Below, one piece after another: positions 39,365 through 51,397 of a stretch of DNA of 64,000 bases. Made by a program: the position numbers and the translations under genes. Positions within the stretch are counted from its first letter, which is position 1. Each line of letters opens with the position of its first letter. A model generated the notes under the pieces. That model worked only from the letters and a program-made list of their open reading frames with translations, was not told where the DNA came from and did no database searches. The stretch comes from Bathynomus jamesi (lineage: Eukaryota > Arthropoda > Malacostraca > Isopoda > Cirolanidae): NCBI GenBank assembly GCA_023014485.1, contig JAJOZX010007473.1:124001-188000 (forward strand), given 5' to 3'.

Positions 39365-42300
39365 AAAATGAAAAAACATTTAATGGGCATGTATCAATAA
39401 ATAATGTCAATAAAAATTCTAGTGTAGGCTACTCCTACCTACAATAACCTTGGATTTAAAAAATAAAAAAGGTGGGACAACTCCTGTAAGATGTCTAATA
39501 GATTCTTGTTCCCAACAAACATTTGTAGATCAATCATTAGTTAATCAATTAGGCCTACAAACTCATAAAAATGAACAAGAATTGTGTATAACATCATTTG
39601 TCAAAGAAAACGAACAGAAAGAAAAATATAGTACAGTCAATTTAGATCTGGATATACACACAGAGAATAAAACAACAAACATAGAAGCAGTAGTCATTGA
39701 ACAAGTTGGTCAACAAAAATTTAAAATACCAAATTTAAAACAAGTAATACAACAACTTAAAAAGCAATATAAAATTGCAAATAGAAATTTAAATGATGAT
39801 ATAATAGATAATGTTCAAATGTTAATTGGAGCTGATTATATTCACTTAATTCAGAAGGGCATAGTCAGAATAGGTGATGGGATGGCTCTAGATACTCACT
39901 GGGGTATAGCTCCACTGGGACACATAGATAAAATAAAAATAACAATGAAAAATAAAAATATATGACTAACAAACTTGCCCTATTATGACAAGGTCTTACA
40001 CAACTCAAATAATGACATAAATACTGAAATATTAAATAAATCATTAACAACTGAAGAATTAGATAAAGGTGTACAACAGCTCTGGCTATTAGAGTCAGTG
40101 GGGGTGCAAGATGGTGATCATACAGATGAAAATCAATTAATGGTTGAAAATTTTGAAAATACCATCATGTATGAAAATGGCCATTATTCAATTGAACTAC
40201 CTTGGAAGATCAATAGTCCAAAATTAAATGATAATCTAAAGGTAGCTAAAGGTCATCTCTATAATTTGATGAAAAGATTAAAAAATGACAATAGAATTAA
40301 AATGTATGATGATGTTTTCAAAAACCAGTTAGAAAAAGGCTTCATTGAGGAAGTTAAAGATCACCCCTTTAAAAAAGACAACTGCCATTATCTTACTCAC
40401 ACAGGAGTCTATAGAAAGGATGCACCCACAACAAAACTTAGAGTTGTGTATAACTGTAGTCTTAAAGATGGCAATAAGCATAGCTTGAATGACTGTCTCA
40501 TAGAGGGGCCTAATCTTATTTCAGACCTTGTAAAAATCCTTCTAAGATTTAGATTAGATGACTATGCAGTTCAAAGTGATATAAGCAAAGCTTTTTTGGA
40601 ATTCATCTGAAAAATGACTATGACAAAGATCAACTAAGATTCTTGTGGTTTAATGATCCATATGACTTAAATAAAGGGTTTAAAACATTTAAATTTAATG
40701 TGGTTTTGTTTGGAGCAAATGCAAGTCCTAGTTTACTGGCTTTAACCATCAAACATCACTTAAATTTGTATGATGAAAATGATTTAACTGTTCAGTTCTT
40801 GAAAGATCACTTCTATGTAGATAACCTTGTAGGATCAACCAAAACAGAGTCAGAATTAAATGAAGTTTACATAAAAGCAGATAAAATAATGAAAGAAGGT
40901 AATTTTGAATTAAGAGAGTGGATCACAAATAATGAGAGACTTAATCAAAAAATAAAATCAGAAGACAAAGGATTGACAGAACCAACAAACAGGGTGAAAA
41001 CATTAGGCATGATCTGGGATTTGAACTCAGATTCTAAAGTTCATGATTCACTCTGCACAAAAGGCTACACCTTAGATACAACAACTAACACAAAAAGAAA
41101 GATCTTATCCGAAAGTTCAAAAATATTTGATCCTATAGGTTTACTCCTTCCTTCTACTATCAGATCCAGGATTCTTTTACAAGAATTTTGGAAACAGAAA
41201 GTAGACTGGGATGATCCTATAACCAATAAACAACAAGATAGCTGGAAAAGGTTAGCTAAAGATCTCAATAAACTACAAAACATAAATATTCCCAGAGTTT
41301 GTGGACACAGAGATACACCTCAAACCTTGCATGTATTTGGCGATGCCAGTGAAAAAGGTGTATGGCTGTTGCGCAAACAAAAGAAAACTATTCCTCAGCT
41401 TGAACTACTTGCAGGTTATCTAGCTGTAAAAATAACAGTATTTCTCCATGAAGTCTATCATGATGTAAACATCACAAATACATATATTTGGCTTGACTCA
41501 AATCTGCTTGGCATGGATCAACTCTGATGAGTTAAACTCAAAAAACATCTTTGTCTGTAACAGATTAAGAGACATTAAAGAAGCTAGACAAAAATTGGAC
41601 ATAACCTTCAGATACATTCCAACAAAACAAAATCCTGCAGACTTTCTTACAAGAGGATTATCCTGTAAATTACTAAAATCCAACAAAAATTGGTTTCATG
41701 GACCTGAATTCATTCAGGATGAAACAATGTGGCCAGCAGAACAAATTAATGTAAAGCTTAACATGATAACCACAAATAAAGTTGAGCCACTATTAGATTA
41801 TAACAATTATTCTACTTTGGCAAACTTGTAAGGGTAACATCTTACTGTCTCAGATTCATTCACAACTGTTTAAAGAAAATAAATAAACAAAGAAATAATG
41901 ATAATGAAATGTATACAAGTCTAGCTACCAAATATTGGATTAACCACATACAACAAACAGAATACAAAAATGAAATAGGTTTTCTAACAAATGGTAAACA
42001 AATGAACAAAGTACCCTCTGTGGTAATAAACTTGAATCTTTACATTGACAAAGATAGCTTATTAAGATGTAAGGGTAGATTAAACAAATCACAAGTCACA
42101 TATAACAGTAAACAACCCCTTCTTCTTCCTAGGTTCCATCACATTACAACCCTAATTATTAGAGAGAAACACAATGAACTTTATCACATGGGTGTTCCAC
42201 AAACATTAAATGCCATTAGAAAGTTGTATTGGATACCCAAAGGCAGAATGACTGTGAAGACAGTTTTGAATAACTGTGTCACCTGCAAAAGGATTCATTC

Positions 42301-43461
42301 CAGATCTTTCAGGAAGACCAATCCTCCTGATTTGCCAACAGAGAGAGTCACCTTTAATAGGCCTTTTGAAACAGTTGGCATAGACTATACAGGAAGTTTG
42401 ACTGTTGGTCTGCGAACAACAGAACAAAAAATGTACATCATACTTTACATATGTTCATCTTCTAGAGCAGTCAGCTTAGACATATTGAGTGATATCTCCG
42501 CAGAATCATTTGTCTATAGCTTTAGAAGATTTTGTGCTAAGCATTCTGTACCCAAAATTGTTTGGACAGATAATGCAACATATTTCAAGGCTGGTGAAAA
42601 TCAAATAAATTACATATTACAAAATTCACATACCATAACATATCTACAAAATAACAAAATAAAATGGAAATACATCCCTGTTGCATCACCATGGTATGGA
42701 GCAATCTGGGAAAGGAATATCCAAACAATAAAGAATTGCCTAAAGAAATCAATAGGTAAAAAACAAATTGAATTCTTTGAACTTCTCACTCTCAGTAGTG
42801 AAATTGAGAATATTGTCAATAACAGACCTCTTACTTATGTAGGGGATAATATTAATGATGTAGAGCCTCTCACCCCAAATCATTTGATTAAGGGAGAAGT
42901 CATTAACCTTCTACCTGATTACAATATCTCCTTGGATGATCCACCTTGGAGTGATAATAATCATGATTTGCAAAATAGATTATCACAAATAACAAATATA
43001 AAAACAAAATTTAAAAGCAATGGAGTGATGAATACCTTGTTGGGTTGAGAGAAAGGCAAAATATATACAAAACAAAGACTGGGTTAATGAAATCAGGGTA
43101 GGAGATGTAGTTCTAATTAGACAAAATACACCAAGACAGTGTTGGCCATTAGGTAGAGTTTTAGAACTAAAAACTGGGGAAGATGGATTAACCAGGGTTG
43201 TAAAACTTAAAACTGCTTCAGGTGAAACTATAAGAGATGTATCACTCTTATACCCCCTAGAAGTAGGACCAACTACTGTTAACAAAAATGATCATGAAGA
43301 TGAATCTATAATAGATTCTGATGATGATCAAAATTTGACCCAAACTATACCAAACCTAACCTGTTCAATAAATGATGTAACTAGTCCTACTACTACAATA
43401 ACCTATACCACAAATAGTAGACCACAACGTTTAACTGCTCTACGAGCTAGACAGATGTTAC
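39365..43461 (+). pseudogene. BEL1 pol, frameshifted and interrupted
   Basis: Protease near 39490 (LIDSCSQ, where the usual DSG triad reads DSC). RT in two pieces, 39975-40609 (KLRVVYNCS, SDISKAFLE) and 40643-41527 (ANASPSLLAL, and the YVDN active site in HFYVDNLVGS). RNase H follows (HVFGDASEKG, IPQLELLAGY, IWLDSN). Integrase 41909-43048 has the His/Cys finger (CVTCKRI), VGIDYTG, WTDNATYFKAG and IWERNI, so its three acidic residues are present. Breaks lie near 39960, 40610, 41510, 41830 and 43030. The C-terminus is cut at 43461 by BEL2 and resumes at 49887. Confidence 0.85.
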
Positions 43462-44182
43462 TATGGAAAACTGATGTGTGGGTAGTTGGGAGGTAACGAA
43501 AATGGTTCACTGAGTAGGTAGGTAGTTAATCTAACAATTATTAAATTCCTTTTATGTCAATAACTGGGTGGATGAAACCAATTGGTTGCTCACCAGAGTT
43601 ATTCTCCACACTAGTATTTATATACTGTGTGACAAGAGCGTGCTCGGTAATAGATATACATTACCGATCAACCAACCGAAGAAAAAACCAAGACGACGCT
43701 GGTGGAAAAAGCCCCGCGAAAAAGGAACAAGGGAGAACGAAAACGAGGAACGGGGCGAGAAGACGGAACGAGAGAAGGGAGAAGAACAAGACAACGAAAA
43801 AGATCCCCACCAGCAAGTACGCTCTCAACAATTAGACAGAAGGGGAAAAGAGACTCCCTAATAACTAGCAGTAAGTGACTAATTGTGTTTTAACCCAGTT
43901 AGAAGTAAACGCATTAAATTAAGCTGGGTCAGACAAATTAGGCCTACATTGTGGCCTAAGACCTAGCATCAACTCATAGCTTAACAAAAGTGAAGGTAGA
44001 TTGCCCTAACCTAATTTGGTGAGGAATCCTACTGTGGACCTCAATTTATCTGCCAGCTCTGGACCATTTCCGGAATCTCTAGGCTGACCCCTACAAGGCT
44101 AGACTTAATCTACTCTATAGTTAGACTGGAGATATTAGGGGTGGGTTAATTGTGGACCAATTCATACAGAGCATTTTTTACA
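43462..44182 (+). repeat. BEL2 5' LTR (721 bp)
   Basis: About a dozen substitutions and small indels separate it from the 3' LTR in 720 bp by eye, so BEL2 is fairly young. Confidence 0.9.
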
Positions 44183-44202
44183 TTGGTGGTCCGTGTGTGG
44201 GG
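44183..44202 (+). promoter_or_regulatory. BEL2 candidate primer-binding site
   Basis: TGGTGGTCCGTGTGTGGGG lies directly after the 5' LTR, at the same place as the similar BEL1 motif. Confidence 0.5.
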
Positions 44203-44710
44203 AATTTACAAACCTTAACCTTACTTAACAAAAATTGCAGAATTAGGCTAAATGGTCTAGCCTAAACCTAACCTAATCAAGCCTAATTAGGTCTACAACC
44301 TAGGGCCTAATTAGGAAACATTTACATTTAAGGAGTCTCATTCTCTTATAAGCTTAGACCTGAGTGACACATAAGTACTTGGGGGGGGGGGGGATTAAAC
44401 CAAATTTAAAACTTGACTGTTTTGTCTGTGATCTCTCTTCTCTGGTAATTTCTTCTTGTCCCCTATACTGTATTTCATTACGATCCCCAGTTAAACAACA
44501 TTAGTGAACAAGCATTTAAAATGCATACAACTCCAAGCATCCAATTCTTCTTTTAAGGAAGAATCACTCAACAGATTTTTTCAACAGGCACATGCATTCC
44601 TTGCAATCTGTGTGTATATATATGTATATATACACTGTACTCTTTACATGTGCCACAAATACACTCAACCTATCTGAACATAAGCAAGGATTGCATGGGT
44701 TACTCAAAAG
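44203..44710 (+). other. BEL2 leader, no gene seen
   Basis: AT-rich leader with a G run (about 44381-44394) and a TATATA/TGTATA stretch near 44610-44632. No gag coding sequence is visible. Confidence 0.5.
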
Positions 44711-44936
44711 GGTCTTATGGCCTACTGTGGCCACAGCCCAAACACTGAACCTTGGTCTTGTGGCCTACTGTGGCCATAGCCCAAACACTGAACCTTGGTC
44801 TTGTGGCCTACTGTGGCCATAGCCCAAACACTGAACCTTGGTCTTGTGGCCTACTGTGGCCATAGCCCAAACACTGAACCTTGGTCTTGTGGCCTACTGT
44901 GGCCATAGCCCAAACACTGAACCTTGGTCTTGTGGC

Positions 44937-45774
44937 CAGGGCCGGATTAAGACCTTTAGAGGCCCTAAGCACTTAAAAGATTTTGGTGCCCCATATATAT
45001 GTAATTCAAAATATAAACAAAAATAAACCATAAAATAAAATTTTATTTTTTGAAATGAAACAAAACTTACAGTAAGATGGAAAATAATGTTTATTTTTGT
45101 ATACTTCCACTTCATTTATATTTGAAAAGTTTTCTCCTACTTTTTTTAATTGCAAAGTCTTTGATTAGATCCTCAAAACTAATCTTACGTAACACATCTG
45201 CTTCTATACTTAGTAGAGATAAGGCATCCAGCCTGCCTTGTTGCATAGTTGTTCTGTTGGTATTTTTAATATACTTCAACTGAGAAAATGAACGCTCAGC
45301 TGAGCAATTTGTGACCATTAATGTTAAAAATATACGAAAGGCAATTTCTACATTTGGGAAGGCACACTCAATATTGTCTTCTACAATTATTTTATAAAGT
45401 TCAGCATGACTGAATCTTGTTTTTACATTTTTTTTTGCACTGAACTTATGGCACACATATGAGTGAAACTGCTGAAGCTCAGCAGAGAAATTAGTGTTCA
45501 AGTCCTCTGGGTAAGCATCAATCATCTTTTTACAACCCTGAGAATACCTTTCAATTTCAGTAGATGATGAAGTGGTGACATTATGTGGCACATCACTTAG
45601 AAAAGAAAATGAATATATATAATTCAGTTTTCAACAGCTTATAGGCTATAAGCCGCGATTATAATAGTATAATAAATCCATGGTAAATCCGACAATAGAA
45701 AATTTCTGTGGTGCCCCCCTTCCCTTGATGCCCTAAGCACGGGCTTATTTTGCTTAATGGTTAATCCGGCCCTG
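44937..45774 (-). mobile_element. Deletion-derivative hAT (hAT-8), 838 bp
   Basis: Ends CAGGGCCGGATTAAGACC and the inverted TTAATCCGGCCCTG with perfect 8-bp TSD CTTGTGGC (44929-44936 and 45775-45782). Left and right parts are near identical to the two ends of hAT-8L (57447-58124 and about 62325-62488). The join at about 45612 removes roughly 4.2 kb. It retains the C-terminal transposase region. Confidence 0.93.
45112..45591 (-). pseudogene. hAT transposase C-terminal fragment (hAT-8)
   Basis: An open 159-aa frame covers the last part of the transposase: ERYSQGCKKMIDAYP, then the dimerisation block CSAERSFSQLKYIKN and a basic tail (KKSRRKLFKYK). The catalytic core is deleted. It is better preserved than the same region in hAT-8L, which has lost a base near 57732. 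Confidence 0.8.
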
Positions 45775-46140
45775 CTTGTGGCCTACTGTGGCCATAGCCC
45801 AAACACTGAACCTTGGTCTTGTGGCCTACTGTGGCCATAGCCCAAACACTGAACCTTGGTCTTGTGGCCTACTGTGGCCATAGCCCAAACACTGAACCTT
45901 GGTCTTGTGGCCTACTGTGGCCATAGCCCAAACACTGAACCTTGGTCTTGTGGCCTACTGTGGCCATAGCCCAAACACTGAACCTTGGTCTTATGGCCTA
46001 CTGTGGCCATAGCCCAAACACTGAACCTTGGTCTTATGGCCTACTTTGGCCATAGCCCAAACACTGAACCTTGGTCTTATGGCCTACTTTGGCCATAGCC
46101 CAAACACTGAACCTTGGTCTTATGGCCTACTTTGGCCATG

Positions 46141-48925
46141 AGCCAAACAACACAAAACCAGTACAGGATTCAGTTCCAAGCCCTCCAGATCTACCTGTGG
46201 AGGAGTAACATTTACTCTACTAAAACTACAGGTATTGACTAGTCTGAAGTGGTTGGAGGTTTGAATACAGTACAAACTCATTTGACACTAAACTTCCTCA
46301 AGGAACATTTTTATGTAGACAATCTAATGGGCTCAACATCAACAAAATCTGAATTATTTGAGGTCTATGAACACACTCAAAACATTATGCAACATGGTAA
46401 CTTTGAACTTAAGAGAGTGGATTTCAAATGATGAGGATTTAAACAAAAAGATTTTAAAGGATAATAATGGTCTTACTGAACCATCAGACAGAGTTAAAAC
46501 TTTAGGTATGAACTGGTATTTGGATGCAACTTCTAACAGTCATGATTCAATCTGTACTAAAGGTTTTAAACTTGATGAGGAAGCAAACACTAAAAGACAA
46601 ATATTATCAGAGGCTTCAAAAATTTTTGACCCCATGGGTCTATTCCTGCCTTCAACAATAAAATCAAAGATTCTCCTCCAAGAAGTTTGGAGGACAAATG
46701 TTGGGTGGGATGATCCAATAACAAATGGAGATCAAAAATCTTGGAAGAAGTTAGCTGCTGATTTAACAAAAGTGCAGAACATTAAAATTCAAAGGTGCCG
46801 TGGGTTTAGGGATAAACCCCAGAGACTTCATGTGTTTGCTGATGCAAGCACACAGGCTTATGGGTGCTGTGCGTACCTTGTAAGTCCTACAGAAAGTCAT
46901 CTAATTTATGCAAAAGGGAAAGTTGCACCTCTCAAACCTACTCGAACCATACCTCAACTGGAACTATTGGCTGCTGCATTAGCCATTAAAACCATTTCAT
47001 TGCTTAAGGATGCTTACCATGATGTGAACATAATTGATATCCACATCTGGCTTGACAGTCAGATTTGTCTTGCCTGGATACGGAATGATAGCATTAACAG
47101 TAAGAACATCTTTGTAAGAAACAGGCTAAAAGAAATAGCTGAAGCTAATGAAAGCCTACAAGTAAACTTTCACTATGTTCCAACTAAACAAAATCCAGCA
47201 GACTTTCTGACCAGAGGTTTATCCTACAAGTTGTTGAAGTCAAACAAAACTTGGTTCATGGGACCTAAGTGGCTCTGTAATACAGACCAATGGCCTGTGG
47301 AACAAGTTAACTTGACATTAAATTTAATCTTTTCAAATGAAAAGGTTGAACCAATCACTAATTATGAACATTATTCTGATTTCAGCAAACTTGTCAGGGT
47401 CACAGCCTACTGTTTGAGGTTTGCTCACAACTGTTTAACTACAATAAACAAACAGCTAAATAAAAACAATCATAATTATACAGAAGTTGCAACCAAGTAC
47501 TGGATAGGGCATGCACAACAAAAGGAGTACAATAAAGAGTTAGAATTCTTGACTAATGGGAAGTAAACAAAAGAGCCTGTACCATCAGTAGTTGTGGATC
47601 TAAATTTGTTCAGAGATGAGGAAGGCCTTCTAAGGTGTAAAGGGAGATTAGACAAATCAAAACTGTCATACAAAAGCAAACATCCAATCCTTTTACCTAG
47701 ATTTAGCTATTTGACAACATTAATTATCAGAAAAACACACAATGATGTACATCATATGGGGGTACCACAGACACTAACTACATTAAGAAAAACTTATTGG
47801 ATACCCAAGGGAAGGATCACTGTTAAAACAGTCCTGAGTGAGTGTGTCACATGTAGGCGTATTCATGCTAGGCCCTATAGGAAACCAAATCCTCCTGCTT
47901 TGCCAGAGGAGAGAGTTACTCTCAACAGACCCTTTGAGACTGTAGGCATTGACTATACAGGAGCATTGACTGTAGGGGTGGTTGACACTGAACAAAAAAT
48001 GTACATTGTACTGTTTACATGTGCTGCCTCACGAGCTGTTTATCTGGATGTTGTGGAGGACCTTACAGCAGAATCTTTTGTTGCTGTCTTTAAGAGATTC
48101 TGTGCACGACATTCAGTACCCAAGACAGTTTGGACTGACAATGCTACATATTTCAAGGCTGGTGAACAAGTCATCCACGACTTGTTAAGCGATGAACTCA
48201 CACAATTATATATACAAAATTCAAACATAAAGTGGAAGTATATTCTGGTTGCCTCTCCTTGGTATGGTTCTATATGGGAGAGGAATATACTTGTGAGTGA
48301 CAACATTAATGACCCGGAACCATTAACTCCAAATCATTTGATTCGGGGAGAACAAGTTAGTCTCCTGCCGGACTACAATATAGACTCTTCAGAAGACCCA
48401 AACTGGACTCAACGACATGATGAGCTCCAGACTAAGTTACAACATTTAACCAGAGTTAAAGCTCATTTCATTAAACAATGGAAAACTGAGTACTTGATGG
48501 GTCTAAGGGAGAGACATAAACAAATGACTAAGAAGGATTGGTCTGACACAATTAAGGTAAGGGACCTTGTTCTCATACATGACAGTACTCCAAGACAATA
48601 CTGGCTTCTGGCTAGAGTTTTAGAACTCAGACCAGGGGCAGACGGGGTAACAAGAGTGGTCAAATTAAGGACTTCAACGGGTGACACAACAAGAGACATT
48701 TCTCTTTTGTACCCCTTAGAGTCTGGACCCAAAACAATGGACTTTGGAGAACCTTCTCCACTGACAGTAACAACTGGAGACACTGAACTTCCAGTAACTA
48801 TTCCTTTGACAGTAGGAGTGGTAACGCATCCTACTACAACATTGGCAGACACAAGACCTCAGCGACAAACAGCATTAAAGGCGCGACTAGTTTTACAACA
48901 AAAAATAGATGCTGGGGAATTGTAA
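46141..48925 (+). pseudogene. BEL2 pol fragment (RT end, RNase H, integrase)
   Basis: It begins in the RT just before the active site (HFYVDNLMGST at about 46300), shifts frame near 46420, and runs open to 47566 through RNase H (HVFADASTQAYG, IPQLELLAAALA, IWLDSQ, PTKQNPADFLTRG). A stop near 47566 and a shift lead to an integrase frame 47594-48925 with the His/Cys finger (CVTCRRI), VGIDYTG, WTDNATYFKAG and IWERN. Compared with BEL1 about 40 residues after WERN are missing. The C-terminal region (RQYWLLARVLELRPG) is intact. No gag or protease is present. Confidence 0.85.
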
Positions 48926-49162
48926 TTTTATCTTCTAACTTTCACTTTTTCTTTTCTTATGGTAAAGACCATAGACAGTTTCATCCTATGGATGTATATT
49001 TTCTCTTCTAATTAAATGCTACATCTTCTCCATGAAAAGGTGAGGATAGGCACTGTTAATCAGATTAACAGGCATTTACAGTCAAATAGTTAGCTACTCT
49101 ACACTCAGACATAAAAATTGGTGACACTGACACCAAAATTTTTATCTCCCGGGGGCCCAGTA
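48926..49162 (+). other. BEL2 3' untranslated region and polypurine-like tract
   Basis: AT-rich leader to the 3' LTR, ending with GGGGGCCCAG just before it. That G/A-rich run may prime plus-strand synthesis, though it is imperfect. Confidence 0.45.
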
Positions 49163-49882
49163 TATGGAAAACTGATGTGTGGGTAGTTGGGAGGTAACGA
49201 AAATGGTTCACTGAGTAGGTAGGTAGTTAATCTAGCAATTATTAAATTCCTTTTATGTCAATAACTGGGTGGATGAAACCAATTGGTTGCTCACCAGAGT
49301 TATTCTCCACACTAGTATTTATATACTGTGTGACAAGAGCGTGCTCGGTAATAGATATACATTACCGATCAACCAACCGAAGAAAAAACCAAGACGACGC
49401 TGGTGGAAAATGTCCCGCGAAAAAGGAACAAGGGAGAACGAAAACGAGGAACGGGGCGAGAAGACGGAACGAGAGAAGGGAGAAGAACAAGACAACGAAA
49501 AAGATCCCCACCAGCAAGTACGCTCTCAACAATTAGACAGAAGGGGAAAAGAGACTCTCTAATAACTAGCAGTAAGTGACTAATTGTGTTTTAACCCAGT
49601 TAGAAGTAAACGCATTAAATTAAGCTGGGTCAGACAAATTAGGCCTACATTGTGGCCTAAGACCTAGCATCAACTCATAGCTTAACAAAGGTGAAGGTAG
49701 ATTGCCCTAACCTAATTTGGTGAGGAATCCTACTGTGGACCTCAATTTATCTGCCCGCTCTGGACCATTTCCGGAATCTCTGGGCTGACCCCTACAAGGC
49801 TAGACTTAATCTACTCTATAGTTAAATTGGAGATATTAGGGGTGGGTTAATTGTGGCCAATTCATACAGAGCATTTTTCACA
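49163..49882 (+). repeat. BEL2 3' LTR (720 bp)
   Basis: Pair of the 5' LTR at 43462. It is followed by the second TSD copy (TTAC) and the remaining end of BEL1 pol. Confidence 0.9.
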
Positions 49883-50133
49883 TTACAACAAAAGATAAGG
49901 GCTGGAGTATTGTAATATTTCCTATGGAAAATAAATTAAAATGCAACACCCTTTCATTTTGGAAAGAGTGAGGACTTTATAAAATGCTACACTTTTTATA
50001 TTAAAAAGTGAGGAAAAACAAAAATGGAATAACAAATAAAACATAAATTATAGGTAATCTAAGATGGGTTAACAAATATTAAAGAAAAAATTGGGTTTCA
50101 CATGCAATTTTTCCTTTCTGGCTGGCCCCAATG
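49883..50133 (+). other. BEL1 pol C-terminal codons and 3' UTR
   Basis: The first bases, to a TAA at 49913-49915, complete the BEL1 pol frame that was cut at 43461 (QQKIRAGVL). The rest is AT-rich 3' UTR up to the 3' LTR. Confidence 0.8.
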
Positions 50134-50687
50134 TGTGGAAAATTTGGGAGTACCGAAATGGAAGACCCACCTAATCTTGGATAAGCCATATTGACATTAA
50201 AAAAAAATAATAACAATAAAAAATAAATCAGAAGGAGAACTTGAACTCTTGCTGAGAAAAATTAAAAAGACACCAACGAAGAAACAAATATGGGATGAAA
50301 AGAAAAAAAGATCCCATAGCTAGAAATGGCAACACGGTTTTGAGAAGAAGAAGAAAAAGATCGGGATAAGCTGAATAAGCAGAATAATAGGGAGGACGAG
50401 GAGGCGCGAGACGAACGAAGCCGGAATAAAAATGTTCATTATTGGTGTCAAGAAATAAAACTTATATTAAAATTTCAAGGTAAGAAGTTCATAAATTTCC
50501 CTTCGGTTATTAAATTTAGGTTAAATAAGCTGACATTTCAGCTGTAATTGTTTAACAAAAGAGTATGGAAGTCCTGTTTATGGGCAAATAGCTAGGCTGG
50601 TTCATCTTTGGCCTAGGTCTTCCATCTCCAACGTAGCCTAGGTTGTGTTTAGGCTACTCTGGTTGGAGCAGGACCTATTTTTTCCAT
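50134..50687 (+). repeat. BEL1 3' LTR (554 bp)
   Basis: Uninterrupted LTR that preserves the empty sites of MITE copy 2 (about 50562-50578) and hAT-7 (about 50648-50656). It is followed by the TSD copy ACAGA. Confidence 0.9.
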
Positions 50688-51384
50688 ACAGAATTGAATG
50701 GAACCTGTGGGCTGCCGTTAGTAACAATGCAGTCTGATATTAATTTAAATAATACAATGCTATTTTAATTAGTATATAGGTTAGTGAGGGAGGAATGGTG
50801 AATGCAGAAATACGGAAGTAAATAAATACGCGCGAACGAGTGGCACGTGTTACAGACTGGAATTGGAATTGAATATAGAACTGAATGGGATCTGTAGGGA
50901 GCCATTTATAACAATGCAGAATGCTGTTACTTTCATTAATATAATATGTTATTTTAATTTATACAACGGATCGTGGGGGCGAAGTAGTAAATGCGGGAAA
51001 TGGACCTGCGAGAGCACGTGTTTCAGACCGGAAACGGAAACAGACTCGAATATACAAATCTTACTATGTAACTCATCTGAAAATGCAATCTGTAACGACC
51101 CGTCTAAAACAATGCAAAATTATTTCACGTTAACTTTACCAGAGAAACTCAGCCGAAAAAATACAATTTAAACAATACGGAATTATGTTCATTAAACCGG
51201 GAAAAAGAATAAATTAAGTCTAACTAATAAGCAATAGTGCTTGGCCTAATCTCAATAATAAAGTAAATAAACATAATTATACTTATCTAACAAATTTTAT
51301 AAAATCAAACTTTGTCACGTAGTCACTATCTAAAAAAAATACTGGAGAGACCACACAGCACGTCGACCTCCGATGAAGTCTAAT
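50688..51384 (-). mobile_element. CR1-like copy B5, 5' UTR part
   Basis: It continues the B5 5' UTR beyond BEL1, resembling 31450-32412 of copy Bx (ACGTGTTACAGAC, TTAACTTTACC, CTTATC..AACAAATTTT). It ends at GATGAAGTC next to a GA tract, as Bx does, which marks the probable true 5' terminus of family B. Confidence 0.7.
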
Positions 51385-51397
51385 GAGAGAGAGAGAG
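51385..51397 (+). repeat. (GA)n junction tract A7/B5
   Basis: Short GA run; tail of copy A7, next to the complete 5' end of B5. Confidence 0.8.

Larger units (their letters stand above)
44711..46140 (+). repeat. 43-bp minisatellite inside BEL2
   Basis: Unit GTGGCCTACTGTGGCCATAG followed by CCCAAACACTGAACCTTGGTCTT, 43 bp. About 5 units lie at 44711-44936 and about 8 at 45783-46140, on either side of hAT-8. The array was continuous before that insertion. Late units carry CTTTGGCC and TTATGG variants. The unit is not a multiple of three, so it is not coding. Confidence 0.92.
43462..49882 (+). mobile_element. BEL/Pao element BEL2 nested in BEL1
   Basis: LTRs 43462-44182 and 49163-49882 begin TATGGAAAACTGATG and end in CATTTTT(T/C)ACA. 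The TSD is TTAC (43458-43461 and 49883-49886). Joining the flanks restores the BEL1 pol end. It lacks gag and most of RT; in their place is a minisatellite. It carries RT end, RNase H and integrase remnants (46249-48925) and is itself hit by hAT-8. Confidence 0.9.
34856..50687 (+). mobile_element. BEL/Pao LTR retrotransposon BEL1 with nested insertions
   Basis: LTRs 34856-37348 and 50134-50687 begin TGTGGAAAATTTGG and end TTTTTTCCAT. The 5-bp TSD ACAGA is perfect (34851-34855 and 50688-50692). Gag, protease, RT, RNase H and integrase remnants lie between them on the + strand. Insertions into it: MITE copy 2 and hAT-7 in the 5' LTR, a foldback element in gag, and BEL2 in the end of pol. Without those insertions it would be about 7.3 kb, normal for BEL. 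It was inserted in the 5' UTR of CR1 copy B5. Confidence 0.9.

Noticed and set aside
43554..43861. Two overlapping 93- and 97-aa frames in the BEL2 LTR, conserved in both LTRs
   Set aside because: The two LTRs are copies of one sequence, so conservation is not evidence of selection; no known domain.
44592..45026. Frames across the 43-bp minisatellite
   Set aside because: The unit is not a multiple of three and the frames are repeat translations.
44711..46140. CRISPR array
   Set aside because: The 43-bp units are directly abutting with no spacers, in a eukaryotic transposon.
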